Shown here piece by piece: positions 10,923 through 21,423 of a DNA stretch of 64,000 bases; the first letter of the stretch is position 1, and every line of letters starts with the position of its first letter. The position numbers and the translations under genes were made by a program. The stretch spans positions 1 to 64,000 of the forward strand of contig CAJLBJ010000003.1 in NCBI GenBank assembly GCA_905204935.1, in the 5' to 3' direction. The notes below the pieces were generated by a model. That model did not search any database. It had not been told where the DNA came from and saw only the letters and a list, made by a program, of their open reading frames with translations. The DNA is from an uncultured Lactobacillus sp. GTDB taxonomy: Bacteria; Bacillota; Bacilli; Lactobacillales; Lactobacillaceae.

Positions 10923-13900
10923 CTGTTTTTTCAGCCTTTCTTTGTTGTGCAATCTGAGTTACTTGTTGAGCTAAAAACTCTACTAAAACTTGTAATTGTT
11001 CCAGGCTTTGTTCTAATGTCATCTTAGGTTGAAGTGTTAATTTAATTTGCATTTGATCTTTTTTCATACCTAAAGTAGCTGCAAACTGAACTTTTGCAGT
11101 TGCTTCTAACAAATGTTTAGCAGTCAACATTTCTGTAGCTTGCTTAGATAATGTTATTACAACTTGTCGATCATTTTGCTTAATACTTTCAATTAAAGCT
11201 AAATCAGCATGTAATTTTAACAAACCTAATTCTAATAACATCGCGACTTCTTTAGGATATTCTCCAAAACGGTCAAGTAAATCTGCTTGAACTTCATAAT
11301 ATTGATCTTTATTTTCAAATTGTCGAATTCGTTTATAAATATCAATTTTTTGGCGTGCGTCTTCAATGTAACTTGCTGGCAAATACGCTTCGATTGGTAA
11401 AACTAATTCAGCATCTGTTTTACTTGGTAATTCCTTGCCTCGTTTACGTGCAACTGCTTGGCTTAACATTTGTGTATATAAATCATATCCCACAGAATCA
11501 ATAAAGCCATGTTGCTGCTTACCTAAGATATTTCCGGCCCCTCTAATCGACAAATCACGCATAGCAATCTTAAAGCCTGAACCTAGTTCCGTAAAATCTT
11601 TGATTGCTTCTAATCTTTTTTCACTGACTTCAGTTAAAACCTTATCAGGCTGATACATGAAATATGCATATGCGATTCTATTCGAACGTCCAACTCGTCC
11701 ACGCAACTGATATAACTGTGAAAGTCCCATATAATCGGCATTTTCAACAATTAACGTATTGACATTTGGAATATCCACACCTGTTTCAATGATTGTTGTC
11801 GTTACCAAGACATCATATTCGCGTTCGATAAAATCATACAAGATTCGCTCGAGTTGTGCTTCTGACATCTTTCCATGAATATATGCAATCCGAGCATCTG
11901 GAATCAACTGTCCTAAGTGAGCTGTTACCTTTTCGATATCCTCTACACGATTATGCAAATAAAAAACTTGGCCCCCGCGAGCTAATTCGCGCTCAATTGC
12001 ATCACTGATTACACCATAATTTTGTTCTAAAACATAAGTTTGTACCGGATAACGATTTAACGGTGGCGTTTCAATTACAGATAAATCACGCACGCCTAAC
12101 ATTGACATATTTAATGTTCGTGGAATTGGTGTTGCTGTTAAAGTCAAAACATCAACACAAGCTTTCAATTCTTTTAGTCTTTCTTTATGCTTAACACCAA
12201 AACGTTGTTCTTCATCAATAATCAATAAACCTAAATCAGAAAATTTAACGTCTTTAGATAATAAACGATGGGTACCTACAACTATATCACACATTCCATT
12301 TTTCAAATCTGCCAACGTTTCTTTAGATTGTTTAAGACTAGTAAACCGTGATAAAATTCCAACACTTACTGGAAAACCTTCAAAGCGACTGATAATCGTT
12401 TCATAGTGTTGTTGAGCTAAAACCGTCGTAGGAACTAAAAAGGCAACTTGCTTACCATCTTGAATTGCCTTAAAAGCAGCACGTAATGCAACCTCTGTTT
12501 TACCATAACCAACATCGCCGACTAATAACCGATCCATCGGGCGTGCTTTTTGCATATCTTTTTTAATTTCTTGTGTACTTCGCAATTGATCAGGTGTTTC
12601 TGAATAGGCAAAAGCATCTTCAAATTCTCGTTGATATGAATTATCAGGAGAAAACGCAAAACCTTTTTCAGCTTCACGCTTGGCATAAAGCTCTACTAAA
12701 TCATCTGCTATATCTTCAATTTTTTTAGCAACTTTTTGTTTTGTTTTATTCCAATCATTAGTGCCTAATTTGTTAATCTTAGGAACTTTTGATTCAGAAG
12801 AAACATACTTTTGCACACGATCAAGCTGACTGACAGGAATAAATAGTTGTGCTTCATTTTGATAAACAACAGTTAAATAATCTTGATGTCTACCTTCAAC
12901 TTCTAAGGTCTTCATTCCCGTAAACATCCCTATCCCATGGTTAACATGTACAACATAATCGCCTGGTTTTAAATCTGTATAACTTTTGAGACGCTCAGCA
13001 TTGCTTAAAGTTGTCTTACGTGTTTGTTTACGTGTTACTTTATTAAATAACTCATTTTCTGTCAAAACAATTAAATGAGCACCAACTAATTCAAAACCAC
13101 TCGCTAAACTTGCATTTGTTAACTGTAGTATTTCAATTTGCAGTTCATCTGGCTTAACTATTTGATTTTTAATTTCAAAATCAAGCAACGTTTGCTCAAA
13201 TTTGTGTAACTTTTGTTCATCAGACAATAAAATAACAACCGTTTGTTTTTGAGTCTGCCAGCGTGTTGCTTCTGTTTTTAATAATGGTAATTGACCAAAA
13301 AATTGATTCACCGGTCTAGTTTTTAAATCAATTTTTTGCACAAAACTCATGCGTCCCAAGCCTTTTTGCAAAGTTGACATGAAAATCTTAGGCTGTTTAA
13401 GTTTTTTTTCGACACTTCGTAAGTCTTTGCCCAAATCAAGTGCTGGATAAATTTCTTGTTCTTCAATCTTGTAAGTTAACCATTCTTGGTGTAATTGATT
13501 TAACTTATCTTCTTGTTCTAGCAAGCGACTATAATCATCATAAATAACTATGCCATCCTTACCTAAATAATCAAACAAAGTTACATCTCCAAAAAATTCA
13601 TTAGCAAACAACAAATGTTTAGGCTCTAATTCATTTTTTGAAACTTGTTCGATTAATTGTTCCATATTATTTTTAAAGCTTTGGCGTTTTTCTGTAGATA
13701 ATTCTTGTTCATATTTTCGAGCATTTTGAGTAATTTGTTTAGCTGCTTTTTGGCATTGACTTGCTTCAACAATAAAATCACTTGCTGGTAAAATATCAAC
13801 TTGGGTAATGTTTTCAATACTGCGTTGATCTGTTGAATCAAAAAAGCGCATAGAATCAATTTGCGTATCAAACAACTCTATTCTGACTGGTGCTGTTAAA

Positions 13901-14454
13901 TTTAAACCAAAAACATCTAAAATAGCCCCTCTAAGAGCAAAATCTCCTGGACGTTCAACAATTTTTTGACGTTGATATCCCATTTGCACAAGCATTTGGC
14001 TTACTTTTGTCAAATCAATTTCTTCGTCTATTTTTAAACGTAACTGATGCTCTTGCCAAAATTGTGGTGTAGGTAAATAACGTTTTTGCCCTGCAACCGA
14101 AGTCACAACAATCTTAGGTTTGCCTTGGCACAAAGCATCCAATGCCAATACCCGTTGACTCCTAAACTCAGGAGAGCTTGTCGCAAGCTCTGAAGCTAAC
14201 ATTTCTTCTACAGGATAAAGATAAACTTCATCTGCACCCAAAATATTTTCTAAATCATCCGCTAACTTTTGGGCATGATACAAATCATCACATATAACTA
14301 GTAAATTTTTATGCTGTGTATTAAAAATCTCACTAAGGACTAAAGTTTTTGCAGAATTACTAACTCCTGTTATCAAATGCCTTTTGGCAATGCTTAACTG
14401 GTTTAACCAAGTAGCAAAGCCATCAATTTTATATAAAAAATCACTTAATTTCAT
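10912..14454 (-). CDS. mfd: Transcription-repair coupling factor
   Basis: The protein (1180 aa) pushes stalled RNA polymerase off damaged DNA and recruits UvrA. The N-terminal UvrB-like module covers about 1-350. The RNA-polymerase-interacting domain (GDYVVHVNHGIGMF) is near 505. The superfamily 2 translocase follows, with GDVGYGKTE near 650 and DEEQRFGV near 755. The C-terminal TRCF domain closes the protein. The start is weakly marked: AAAGGTGG lies about 25 bases before this ATG, and an in-frame GTG at 14484 is itself part of that site. Confidence 0.95.
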   Translation of the reverse strand: MKLSDFLYKIDGFATWLNQLSIAKRHLITGVSNSAKTLVLSEIFNTQHKNLLVICDDLYHAQKLADDLENILGADEVYLYPVEEMLASELATSSPEFRSQRVLALDALCQGKPKIVVTSVAGQKRYLPTPQFWQEHQLRLKIDEEIDLTKVSQMLVQMGYQRQKIVERPGDFALRGAILDVFGLNLTAPVRIELFDTQIDSMRFFDSTDQRSIENITQVDILPASDFIVEASQCQKAAKQITQNARKYEQELSTEKRQSFKNNMEQLIEQVSKNELEPKHLLFANEFFGDVTLFDYLGKDGIVIYDDYSRLLEQEDKLNQLHQEWLTYKIEEQEIYPALDLGKDLRSVEKKLKQPKIFMSTLQKGLGRMSFVQKIDLKTRPVNQFFGQLPLLKTEATRWQTQKQTVVILLSDEQKLHKFEQTLLDFEIKNQIVKPDELQIEILQLTNASLASGFELVGAHLIVLTENELFNKVTRKQTRKTTLSNAERLKSYTDLKPGDYVVHVNHGIGMFTGMKTLEVEGRHQDYLTVVYQNEAQLFIPVSQLDRVQKYVSSESKVPKINKLGTNDWNKTKQKVAKKIEDIADDLVELYAKREAEKGFAFSPDNSYQREFEDAFAYSETPDQLRSTQEIKKDMQKARPMDRLLVGDVGYGKTEVALRAAFKAIQDGKQVAFLVPTTVLAQQHYETIISRFEGFPVSVGILSRFTSLKQSKETLADLKNGMCDIVVGTHRLLSKDVKFSDLGLLIIDEEQRFGVKHKERLKELKACVDVLTLTATPIPRTLNMSMLGVRDLSVIETPPLNRYPVQTYVLEQNYGVISDAIERELARGGQVFYLHNRVEDIEKVTAHLGQLIPDARIAYIHGKMSEAQLERILYDFIEREYDVLVTTTIIETGVDIPNVNTLIVENADYMGLSQLYQLRGRVGRSNRIAYAYFMYQPDKVLTEVSEKRLEAIKDFTELGSGFKIAMRDLSIRGAGNILGKQQHGFIDSVGYDLYTQMLSQAVARKRGKELPSKTDAELVLPIEAYLPASYIEDARQKIDIYKRIRQFENKDQYYEVQADLLDRFGEYPKEVAMLLELGLLKLHADLALIESIKQNDRQVVITLSKQATEMLTAKHLLEATAKVQFAATLGMKKDQMQIKLTLQPKMTLEQSLEQLQVLVEFLAQQVTQIAQQRKAEKTDEK

Positions 14455-14508
14455 TTTTGTTCTGACTAGATTAACACTAGCCACCTTTCTTTATACACTT
14501 CAATAGCC

Positions 14509-14540
14509 AAAAAGACCGTTGAAACAACAGCGGTCTTTTT
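14509..14540 (-). terminator. pth terminator
   Basis: AAAAAGACCG (14509-14518) pairs with CGGTCTTTTT (14531-14540), reading minus strand from pth toward mfd. The same GACCGC-type stem recurs after htpX and csp. Confidence 0.75.
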
Positions 14541-14595
14541 ATCTTATAATTCATTTCTATTATAATACTTTTTTTAGTGAACTTCTAATTTTAGA

Positions 14596-15159
14596 CTATT
14601 TTTTGTTAAAACGATTCATGGTTTGCATAAAATTATCGTTTTTAAGCCAATCTAAAATAGCATCTTGCGCATTTTTAATTCCTACATCGAGTTCGTTTTT
14701 TTCTTGTACTGTAAAATCAGACAACACCCAATCAACCACTTTCATTTGTTTAGGATGATCAATTCCAACTTTAATTCTCTTAAACTCCTGTGTTTTTAAA
14801 TGTGCAATGATACTCTTGATACCATTATGCCCGCCGGCAGATCCTTTTTGACGCAAGCGCAACTTGCCTGTTGGCATATCCATATCATCATAAACCACTA
14901 AGATATCTTCTAATTTTACATCATAGTAATCCATCAAGGCACGAAATGCTTTGCCAGATTCATTCATATATGTTGTCGGTTTAACCAATAATACTTTTTG
15001 ACCCTGGATTAAGACTTGTGTGTAATTAGCATAAAATTTTTCCTTATCAATATTTACATTCCATTCACTAGCTAAACTATCGACTACCATAAAACCAACA
15101 TTATGCCTAGTCTTAGCATACTTAGCTCCAATATTTCCAAGACCAACAATCATTTTCAT
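14596..15159 (-). CDS. pth: Peptidyl-tRNA hydrolase
   Basis: The protein (187 aa) releases tRNA from peptidyl-tRNA dropped by ribosomes. The N-terminal GLGNIGAKYAKTRHNVGF contains the catalytic histidine, and KPTTYMNESG and GSAGGHNGIKSI are further family signatures. The length is typical. GAGGTG lies 8 bases before the ATG. It is the first gene of the minus-strand housekeeping block. An extended -10 (TGCTATACT, 15306-15314) about 150 bases upstream gives it a long leader. Confidence 0.97.
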   Translation of the reverse strand: MKMIVGLGNIGAKYAKTRHNVGFMVVDSLASEWNVNIDKEKFYANYTQVLIQGQKVLLVKPTTYMNESGKAFRALMDYYDVKLEDILVVYDDMDMPTGKLRLRQKGSAGGHNGIKSIIAHLKTQEFKRIKVGIDHPKQMKVVDWVLSDFTVQEKNELDVGIKNAQDAILDWLKNDNFMQTMNRFNKK

Positions 15160-15381
15160 CTTTTTAACACCTCAAAATCGAAATATTTTCTGTAAGCGAA
15201 TTCTTTTTTGTGAAATTTTTCTCTTACTTTTCAAAATAAATTTATCTTCTAAAAATCAAAAACCTTATCATATCCAGCTTTTCCAGGGTTTAACTGGCAT
15301 AAAACAGTATAGCATATTTTTAAAATTACTGAAAAAATTATTTAATTTTGAAATCATCTCACAAATTATCAAAAAACGTGT

Positions 15382-15387
15382 TATAAT
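15382..15387 (+). promoter_or_regulatory. ldh -10 element (extended)
   Basis: TGTTATAAT (15379-15387) is an extended -10 with a perfect TATAAT. The -35 17 bases upstream (TCACAA) is weak. It sits about 45 bases before the ldh start codon. Confidence 0.65.
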
Positions 15388-15425
15388 TGAGTCAGTACTA
15401 AATTAAGCTATTTATGAAAGGATGA

Positions 15426-16394
<969 letters not shown>

Positions 16395-16405
16395 AAACTA
16401 GTTTT

Positions 16406-16440
16406 AACCTCCAAATAAAAAATTTGGAGGTTTTTTTTTA
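16406..16440 (+). terminator. ldh terminator
   Basis: AACCTCCAAAT (16406-16416) pairs with ATTTGGAGGTT (16422-16432), followed by a run of nine T. Confidence 0.9.
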
Positions 16441-16512
16441 ATTTTTCCCAAATCATTCTTTAATGTGTTATCATTATTGTAGAACAAATTTCAATGAAAG
16501 TGGGGGAAAATT

Positions 16513-17148
16513 ATGCTTCTTAAAAGCTTGATTAAGCCTAAAAAACAATTAACAACCGTCCGTGAAGACGCTACATTAGAAGAAGCCTTAGGAGTCTTAG
16601 AAAAATCTGGATATCGTTGTGTTCCTATTCTAGACAAAACTGGTAAATTATTCCGTGGAAACATCTATAAAATGCATATCTATCGTCACAAATCTCGTGG
16701 TGGTGATATGAATTTACCTGTTACTCATTTATTAAAGAATGCAACTAAGTTTATTTCACTTGACTCTGCTTTCTTTAATGTTTTCTTTTCAATTAAAGAT
16801 TTACCATATATTTCAGTTTTAGATGAAAATAATAATTTTTATGGTATTTTAACACACAATCGTTTGCTTGAAATGCTTTCCCAATCTTGGAATGTTAATG
16901 TTGGTAGCTATGTCTTAACAGTCGTTTCTTCTGGCGAACGTGGTGAATTAGCTGAAATGGCTAAGATCTTTTCTAAATATACATCAATTGCAAGTTGTAT
17001 CACGCTTGATGTACAAGCTGGTGAACTAGTTCGTCGTACAATGTTCACATTACCAGCAAATGTCACTCATGAAAAACTCGAACGTATCGTTGCAAATCTT
17101 GAACGACGTAACTTTAAAGTTGCCGAAATTGAAGACTTGCAAGCATAA
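16513..17148 (+). CDS. cbpA: CBS-pair and ACT domain protein, CbpA-like (c-di-AMP binding)
   Basis: The protein (211 aa) has two CBS repeats (about 1-130) and a C-terminal ACT-like domain (about 135-211, starting YVLTVVSSGERGELAEMA). This is the layout of the Listeria c-di-AMP receptor CbpA and its lactobacillar relatives. I infer a cytosolic nucleotide-sensing role; the ligand is not shown by the sequence. AAAGTGGGGG precedes the ATG. It has its own terminator. Confidence 0.7.
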   Translation: MLLKSLIKPKKQLTTVREDATLEEALGVLEKSGYRCVPILDKTGKLFRGNIYKMHIYRHKSRGGDMNLPVTHLLKNATKFISLDSAFFNVFFSIKDLPYISVLDENNNFYGILTHNRLLEMLSQSWNVNVGSYVLTVVSSGERGELAEMAKIFSKYTSIASCITLDVQAGELVRRTMFTLPANVTHEKLERIVANLERRNFKVAEIEDLQA

Positions 17149-17168
17149 AAAAACTCTATAATTTTTAG

Positions 17169-17197
17169 GACTGCTAGAATTTCTAGCAGTCTATTTT
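17169..17197 (+). terminator. Terminator after the CBS-ACT gene
   Basis: GACTGCTAGAA (17169-17179) pairs with TTCTAGCAGTC (17181-17191), followed by TATTTTTTA. Confidence 0.8.
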
Positions 17198-17204
17198 TTA
17201 TCTA

Positions 17205-17340
17205 AAAAATATCGGTTACCCTAGAAAATTTTTACATAATTTGGGTAAAATAAAAAGCCAGTAAAGAGAGTTCAAAAATCACAGTTAATAATTCTAATCT
17301 TTGGCGACTACTTTATCAGTCAGATTTGATAAAGAGCCAC
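17205..17340. other. Unassigned intergenic stretch with hairpin potential
   Basis: There is no open frame of note between two strong terminators. GGC-CTTTATCA (from 17302) can pair with TTGATAAAG-GCC to about 17338, forming an interrupted stem. A TTACCC/GGGTAA inverted repeat lies at 17216-17248. I found no convincing plus-strand promoter. On the minus strand TTGAAC and TATTTT are 17 bases apart. It may hold a small RNA or nothing. Confidence 0.3.
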
Positions 17341-17387
17341 AAAAAGAGTCGTACATCAACTAAAATTGTCAGTGTACGACTCTTTTT
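17341..17387. terminator. mazF terminator, bidirectional
   Basis: AAAAAGAGTCGTAC (17341-17354) pairs with GTACGACTCTTTTT (17374-17387). A T-run exists on both strands, so it could end mazF transcription or anything reading rightward from 17205-17340. Confidence 0.8.
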
Positions 17388-17441
17388 TAGAGACTTATGT
17401 CTAGCCCTTTTGTGCAAAAAGAAATTATTTCTTTTGCTGAT

Positions 17442-17813
17442 CTATTGATTGTTATGTAAGCTTGCTAACCCAACACTAACTTTGAGTGCGTTATCGACCT
17501 TTGCCATCACATCATTATCAACACGTGTAATTTTGGTCCGTAATCTTTGCTTATCAATTGTCCGTAACTGTTCTAACAAAATAACTGAGTCTTTTTCTAA
17601 ACCTCTTTTAGAACCTAATACACCTACATGTGTTGGCATCTTAGGTTTTGCAATCTTAGAAGTAATTGCAGCTACTATAACAGTCGGACTGAATCGATTT
17701 CCAATGTTGTTTTGGATAACCAAGACAGGACGCATCCCACCTTGTTCTGAACCTACAACAGGCGACAAATCGGCGTAATAAATATCGCCTCTCTTAACAT
17801 CTTCTGCTGCCAT
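17442..17813 (-). CDS. mazF: mRNA interferase toxin, MazF/PemK family
   Basis: The protein (123 aa) is a ribosome-independent endoribonuclease that cuts specific mRNA sequences. The family core [20 protein letters not shown] (residues 7-26) holds the catalytic Arg region. MRPVLVIQN and VIVAAITSK are further core strands. The ATG is 17 bases after AGGAGG, which is far. A CTG three codons upstream in frame sits 8 bases after it and could be the true start. It lies directly after its probable antitoxin, downstream of alr, the usual Firmicutes place. Confidence 0.93.
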   Translation of the reverse strand: MAAEDVKRGDIYYADLSPVVGSEQGGMRPVLVIQNNIGNRFSPTVIVAAITSKIAKPKMPTHVGVLGSKRGLEKDSVILLEQLRTIDKQRLRTKITRVDNDVMAKVDNALKVSVGLASLHNNQ

Positions 17814-17840
17814 ATTTTCCAGAAGATCTCCCTCCTATAT

Positions 17841-18080
17841 TTATTCGAAACATAAATCTTCGCAATCACAACCTGAAAACTCGCTGCATATCTCTTGATT
17901 TAAACGACTCATATCGCAATACCCCCTAATCAAGGAATCCAGCCACTTTTCTTTTTCCAGGATACATTTTACCGCAGACGTATCATCTCGCAACAAATTA
18001 ATGTCTACTCCATAAAAGTCACAATAAACAGTTAAGTCTTGTTCCCTTAAAGCGGATAATAAATCTTGATTTTCTGCCAT
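17841..18080 (-). CDS. Cysteine-rich MazE/EndoAI-like antitoxin
   Basis: The protein (79 aa) is a probable antitoxin of the MazF toxin just downstream. Its C-terminal stretch RGYCDMSRLNQEICSEF resembles the toxin-binding tail of EndoAI/MazE. The N-terminal half does not show the usual ribbon-helix-helix pattern. There are seven cysteines (20, 39, 55, 65, 71, 73, 77), four of them clustered at the C-terminus, which is unusual for the family. AAGGGG lies 9 bases before the ATG. A TTGACA -35 lies upstream at about 18145. Function is inferred from context and tail similarity. Confidence 0.65.
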   Translation of the reverse strand: MAENQDLLSALREQDLTVYCDFYGVDINLLRDDTSAVKCILEKEKWLDSLIRGYCDMSRLNQEICSEFSGCDCEDLCFE

Positions 18081-18160
18081 GGTAAATTACCCCTTATAGC
18101 TTTAGTTATACTAATGATAACATGAAAACGCATATATATGTCAATCTTTTTTCGCTATTA

Positions 18161-19279
18161 TTATTTAGATTTATATAATCTAGTAACACGTGGAGCTAAA
18201 CCACATGTAATTTCATAATGAATCGTTTGTGCATAATCGGCAACATCTTGTGCTGTCACTTCGTTTCCATGATCTTCTCCGATTAATGTTACGCGCGTTT
18301 CTAAATCATATCGCTTAGGCAATCTAATCATCATTTGATCCATACAAACACGTCCAACAATTTCACAATAGTGTCCATCAACAAGTACTTTAAACCCTTG
18401 CATTCGACGTAACCAACCATCTGCATAACCGATTGGCACAGTCCCAATCCACTCATCTTCTTTAGCACGATACGTACTACCATAACCAATTGCTTCACCT
18501 TTAGTAACTTTTTTAACAGCTGCTAGCTCACTAACGAGACTCAAAGCCGGTTTTAACTCAAATGGTGTATTAATTTTTGAATTAGGATTCAAACCATACA
18601 TTGCAATTCCAAACCGAATCATGTTTCCACCACATTTGCGATGCCATAAAGATGCTGCAGAATTTGCCACATGAATATACCGAGGCTTTTTAGTTATTAC
18701 ACTTAATAACTCGTTAAACTTAGTTAGCTGTTGTAAATAATAAGTTTCATCTTCAGAATCTGCTGAGGCAAAATGTGTAAAAATACCGTCAAATTCAAAT
18801 TGCTGTGGATAATTTTGCATAAACATTAGGACTTGTTTTAGTTCTGCTTTAGTTTTAAAACCTATTCGTCCCATTCCGGTATCCAAAGCAATATGCACCA
18901 ATAATTTTTGTTTTGCTTCTTTTAAAAGTAATTGAGCCTTGATCAAAAAATCATAATCACCGACTGTACAAGTAATCTTATTTTGCGCCATAAGAACTGC
19001 TGTGCTCGCAGGATTTACTCCCAACACCAAAATTTCATCATCAAAGCCAGCTTGTCTCAATGCTAAGGCTTCATCTATTACGGCCACGCAAAAGCCTTTA
19101 GCTCCTGCTTTTTTTGCCGCTTCAGCCACTGGTAATAAACCATGACCATAGGCATCTGCTTTAACTACTGCAAATAAGCTTTGAGCTTGTTTTAATTGCT
19201 TGATTTCATTTTGAATATTTACTTTAATCGCATCTAAATCAATTATAGCTTGTGTATTACGATGTTTTCCAATAATCAT
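18161..19279 (-). CDS. alr: Alanine racemase
   Basis: The protein (372 aa) is a PLP enzyme making D-alanine for peptidoglycan and teichoic acids. The PLP lysine is in AVVKADAYGHG near residue 37. The catalytic tyrosine is in IGYGSTYRA near 265. HVANSAAS and MYGLNP are typical. A longer frame begins at 19300, but this ATG (MIIGKH) lies 4 bases after the acpS stop with AGAAGATGTGAG upstream. It is translationally linked to acpS. Confidence 0.96.
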   Translation of the reverse strand: MIIGKHRNTQAIIDLDAIKVNIQNEIKQLKQAQSLFAVVKADAYGHGLLPVAEAAKKAGAKGFCVAVIDEALALRQAGFDDEILVLGVNPASTAVLMAQNKITCTVGDYDFLIKAQLLLKEAKQKLLVHIALDTGMGRIGFKTKAELKQVLMFMQNYPQQFEFDGIFTHFASADSEDETYYLQQLTKFNELLSVITKKPRYIHVANSAASLWHRKCGGNMIRFGIAMYGLNPNSKINTPFELKPALSLVSELAAVKKVTKGEAIGYGSTYRAKEDEWIGTVPIGYADGWLRRMQGFKVLVDGHYCEIVGRVCMDQMMIRLPKRYDLETRVTLIGEDHGNEVTAQDVADYAQTIHYEITCGLAPRVTRLYKSK

Positions 19280-19283
19280 GTGC

Positions 19284-19658
19284 TCACATCTTCTCTTCAT
19301 TTTTTTCTAAAATAACTTCGGCAATCACTAAATCTGTACTGTGAGATAATGAAACATGGGCCTTTAACGTCTCACTTTGAGGATACTTGGCAAAGTATGG
19401 CGCTCCATTTTTTTTATTTAACAATTCTAAGTCCAAAAATCCAACTTGCTTACCGATTCCGCTTCTTAAGGCTTTACTGTATGCCTCTTTTACTGCAAAA
19501 CGCCCAGTCAAATACTCAGCTTGTCGCTTGGGGGTTAACTTTGTAAAAACCGCTAACTCATTTACAGTTAATACTCTTTGTGCAAACCTTGCGTTTCTTT
19601 CTTGCGCTTGCCAAACTCTTGAAATCTCTGCAATATCAATTCCTATCCCATGAATCAT
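19284..19658 (-). CDS. acpS: Holo-acyl-carrier-protein synthase
   Basis: The protein (124 aa) transfers 4'-phosphopantetheine from CoA to acyl carrier protein for fatty acid synthesis. The magnesium-binding GIGIDIAEISRV is at residue 4, and FAVKEAYSKAL near 54 is the second signature. The length is typical. AAGGAGAAAAATC precedes the ATG. The acpS-alr-antitoxin-mazF order is conserved in Bacillales and Lactobacillales. Confidence 0.96.
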   Translation of the reverse strand: MIHGIGIDIAEISRVWQAQERNARFAQRVLTVNELAVFTKLTPKRQAEYLTGRFAVKEAYSKALRSGIGKQVGFLDLELLNKKNGAPYFAKYPQSETLKAHVSLSHSTDLVIAEVILEKNEEKM

Positions 19659-19732
19659 GATTTTTCTCCTTATTTGCTTTTCTTAATTGATTTTATCAAA
19701 AACTACACGATTACGCACGTTTAAATCTAAAA

Positions 19733-19763
19733 AAACTAAGTAAATTAATAACTTACTTAGTTT
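19733..19763 (-). terminator. Terminator after the DEAD-box helicase gene
   Basis: AAACTAAGTAA (19733-19743) pairs with TTACTTAGTTT (19753-19763). The minus strand continues with a T-run. Confidence 0.85.
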
Positions 19764-19773
19764 AATTGCATTA

Positions 19774-21258
19774 TTAATCTTTAGTTCTAATGGTAAAATT
19801 GCGCTTAGAAGAATGACGACGACGTTTATTTTGCTCGTCTTTTCCCTTATATTTACGCTCATTACGCTTAAAATCACCGTTTCTACGATATTTACTACTT
19901 TGCGTCTTACCACCGAAACGTGTATTTTTACGACGACGAGGCAATGGGCGTTCTGGTGTAATATTTACTGGAACTTGACTAGCATCATCTTTAGTCAATG
20001 AATTTAACAAAGCCGCCGTTAAATCTAAAGCACTATATTGTTCCAACAATTCTTCAGCTTGCTTAGCATATTTTTCAGTATCTGTTTTTTCTACTAAATC
20101 TTTAATATTATCCAAAGCTGTCGCCAATTGTCCGATAAACGCTTCTCTTTGACTTGGTGGCTTTAATGGATCCATTCGTTTTTTGGTTAATTGTTCGATT
20201 ACCCGCAAATAATCCATCTCATTTGGTGTTACAAACGTCACAGAAATACCATGCTTTCCAGCACGTCCAGTTCTCCCAATACGATGCACATAGCTTTCAG
20301 GATCTTGCGGAATATCATAGTTGTACACATGCGTCACGCCAGAAATATCCAAGCCTCTAGCAGCGACATCGGTTGCAACTAAAATATCCAATCCACCTGA
20401 TTTAAATTTATTTAAAATACTCATACGGCGTTGTTGGGTCAAATCACCATGAATACCAGCTGCATTATAGCCGCGTGCTTCTAAACCTTTCGAAAGTTCA
20501 TCGACACGCCGCTTTGTTCTACCAAAAACAATCGTCAATTCAGGTGCTTGTACATCTAACAAACGTGTCATGATATCAAATTTTTCATTTTCACGTGCTC
20601 GTACAAAGAACTGATCGACCAAATCAGTTGTTAATTCCTTAGCCTTAATCTTAACAATTTCTGGCTCAGTCATAAATCTTTCACCGATGCTTAAAATTTG
20701 TTTAGGCATTGTCGCTGAAAAAAGTAAGGTTTGGCGTTTGGTTGGCACTGCTTGCATAATTGCTTCAATGTCTTCCAAAAATCCCATATCAAGCATTTCA
20801 TCGGCTTCGTCTAAAATCATTGTTTGTACATGTTTTAAATCAATTGTCTTACGTTTAATATGATCTAATAAACGTCCTGGTGTCCCTACCAAAATTTGTG
20901 GCGCATGCTTTAAGTTTTGGATTTGCCTACGAATATCAGCTCCACCATAAACTACTTGCACCTTGGCACGTTTATCTTTTCCTAAGCGATATAATTCTTC
21001 TTGTGTTTGAATCGCCAATTCTCGTGTAGGCGACACAATCACAGCTTGAATCGTAGCAATCTTTGGATCAACATGATTTAAGACTGGCAACCCAAAGGCC
21101 GCTGTCTTTCCGGTCCCAGTTTGTGCTTGACCGATTACATCTTTGCCCGCTAAAACCAAAGGGATTGTTGCCGCTTGAATTGGAGTTGCCTCCTCAAAGC
21201 CACTACGTTTAATCGCCTTTAATAGAGCTTCTTGCAGACCTAATTCATTAAATTTCAA
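19774..21258 (-). CDS. cshA: DEAD-box RNA helicase (CshA type)
   Basis: The protein (494 aa) unwinds RNA in ribosome assembly and mRNA decay and is often cold-induced. Motifs in order: [29 protein letters not shown], and [13 protein letters not shown]-terminal tail from about 430 is very rich in Arg and Lys. AGGAGG (21266-21271) lies 7 bases before a TTG start (MKFNELG), so the longer frame upstream is rejected. A leader of about 125 bases precedes it. Confidence 0.94.
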   Translation of the reverse strand: MKFNELGLQEALLKAIKRSGFEEATPIQAATIPLVLAGKDVIGQAQTGTGKTAAFGLPVLNHVDPKIATIQAVIVSPTRELAIQTQEELYRLGKDKRAKVQVVYGGADIRRQIQNLKHAPQILVGTPGRLLDHIKRKTIDLKHVQTMILDEADEMLDMGFLEDIEAIMQAVPTKRQTLLFSATMPKQILSIGERFMTEPEIVKIKAKELTTDLVDQFFVRARENEKFDIMTRLLDVQAPELTIVFGRTKRRVDELSKGLEARGYNAAGIHGDLTQQRRMSILNKFKSGGLDILVATDVAARGLDISGVTHVYNYDIPQDPESYVHRIGRTGRAGKHGISVTFVTPNEMDYLRVIEQLTKKRMDPLKPPSQREAFIGQLATALDNIKDLVEKTDTEKYAKQAEELLEQYSALDLTAALLNSLTKDDASQVPVNITPERPLPRRRKNTRFGGKTQSSKYRRNGDFKRNERKYKGKDEQNKRRRHSSKRNFTIRTKD

Positions 21259-21418
21259 ATTCTTTCCTCCTGCACTGCATTTATGTCTCAAATTGATTTG
21301 AGACTCCCTACAACACAGCTCGGAAATTTTTCTAATGCGATCTGTCTTGTAAAGGTATTACCTAGACTTTTTAAGTCAGTATTCTTCTTATATTACCACT
21401 ATCATGACTTTTTAGCAA
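21259..21418 (-). promoter_or_regulatory. cshA promoter and long structured leader
   Basis: TTGCTA (21413-21418), 17 bases and TAATAT (21390-21395) form the promoter. The inferred transcript has about 125 untranslated bases. They include a GTCTCAA/TTGAGAC hairpin ending about 20 bases before the ribosome binding site. Long leaders are common on cold-induced helicase genes. Confidence 0.6.
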
Positions 21419-21423
21419 TTTAT

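Noticed and set aside
15347-15364. Rex-type redox operator upstream of ldh
   Set aside because: Only the TCACAA half is present; the other half does not match TTGTGA.
19349-19653. Plus-strand frames opposite acpS
   Set aside because: They are antisense to a certain gene and have no ribosome binding site or family match.
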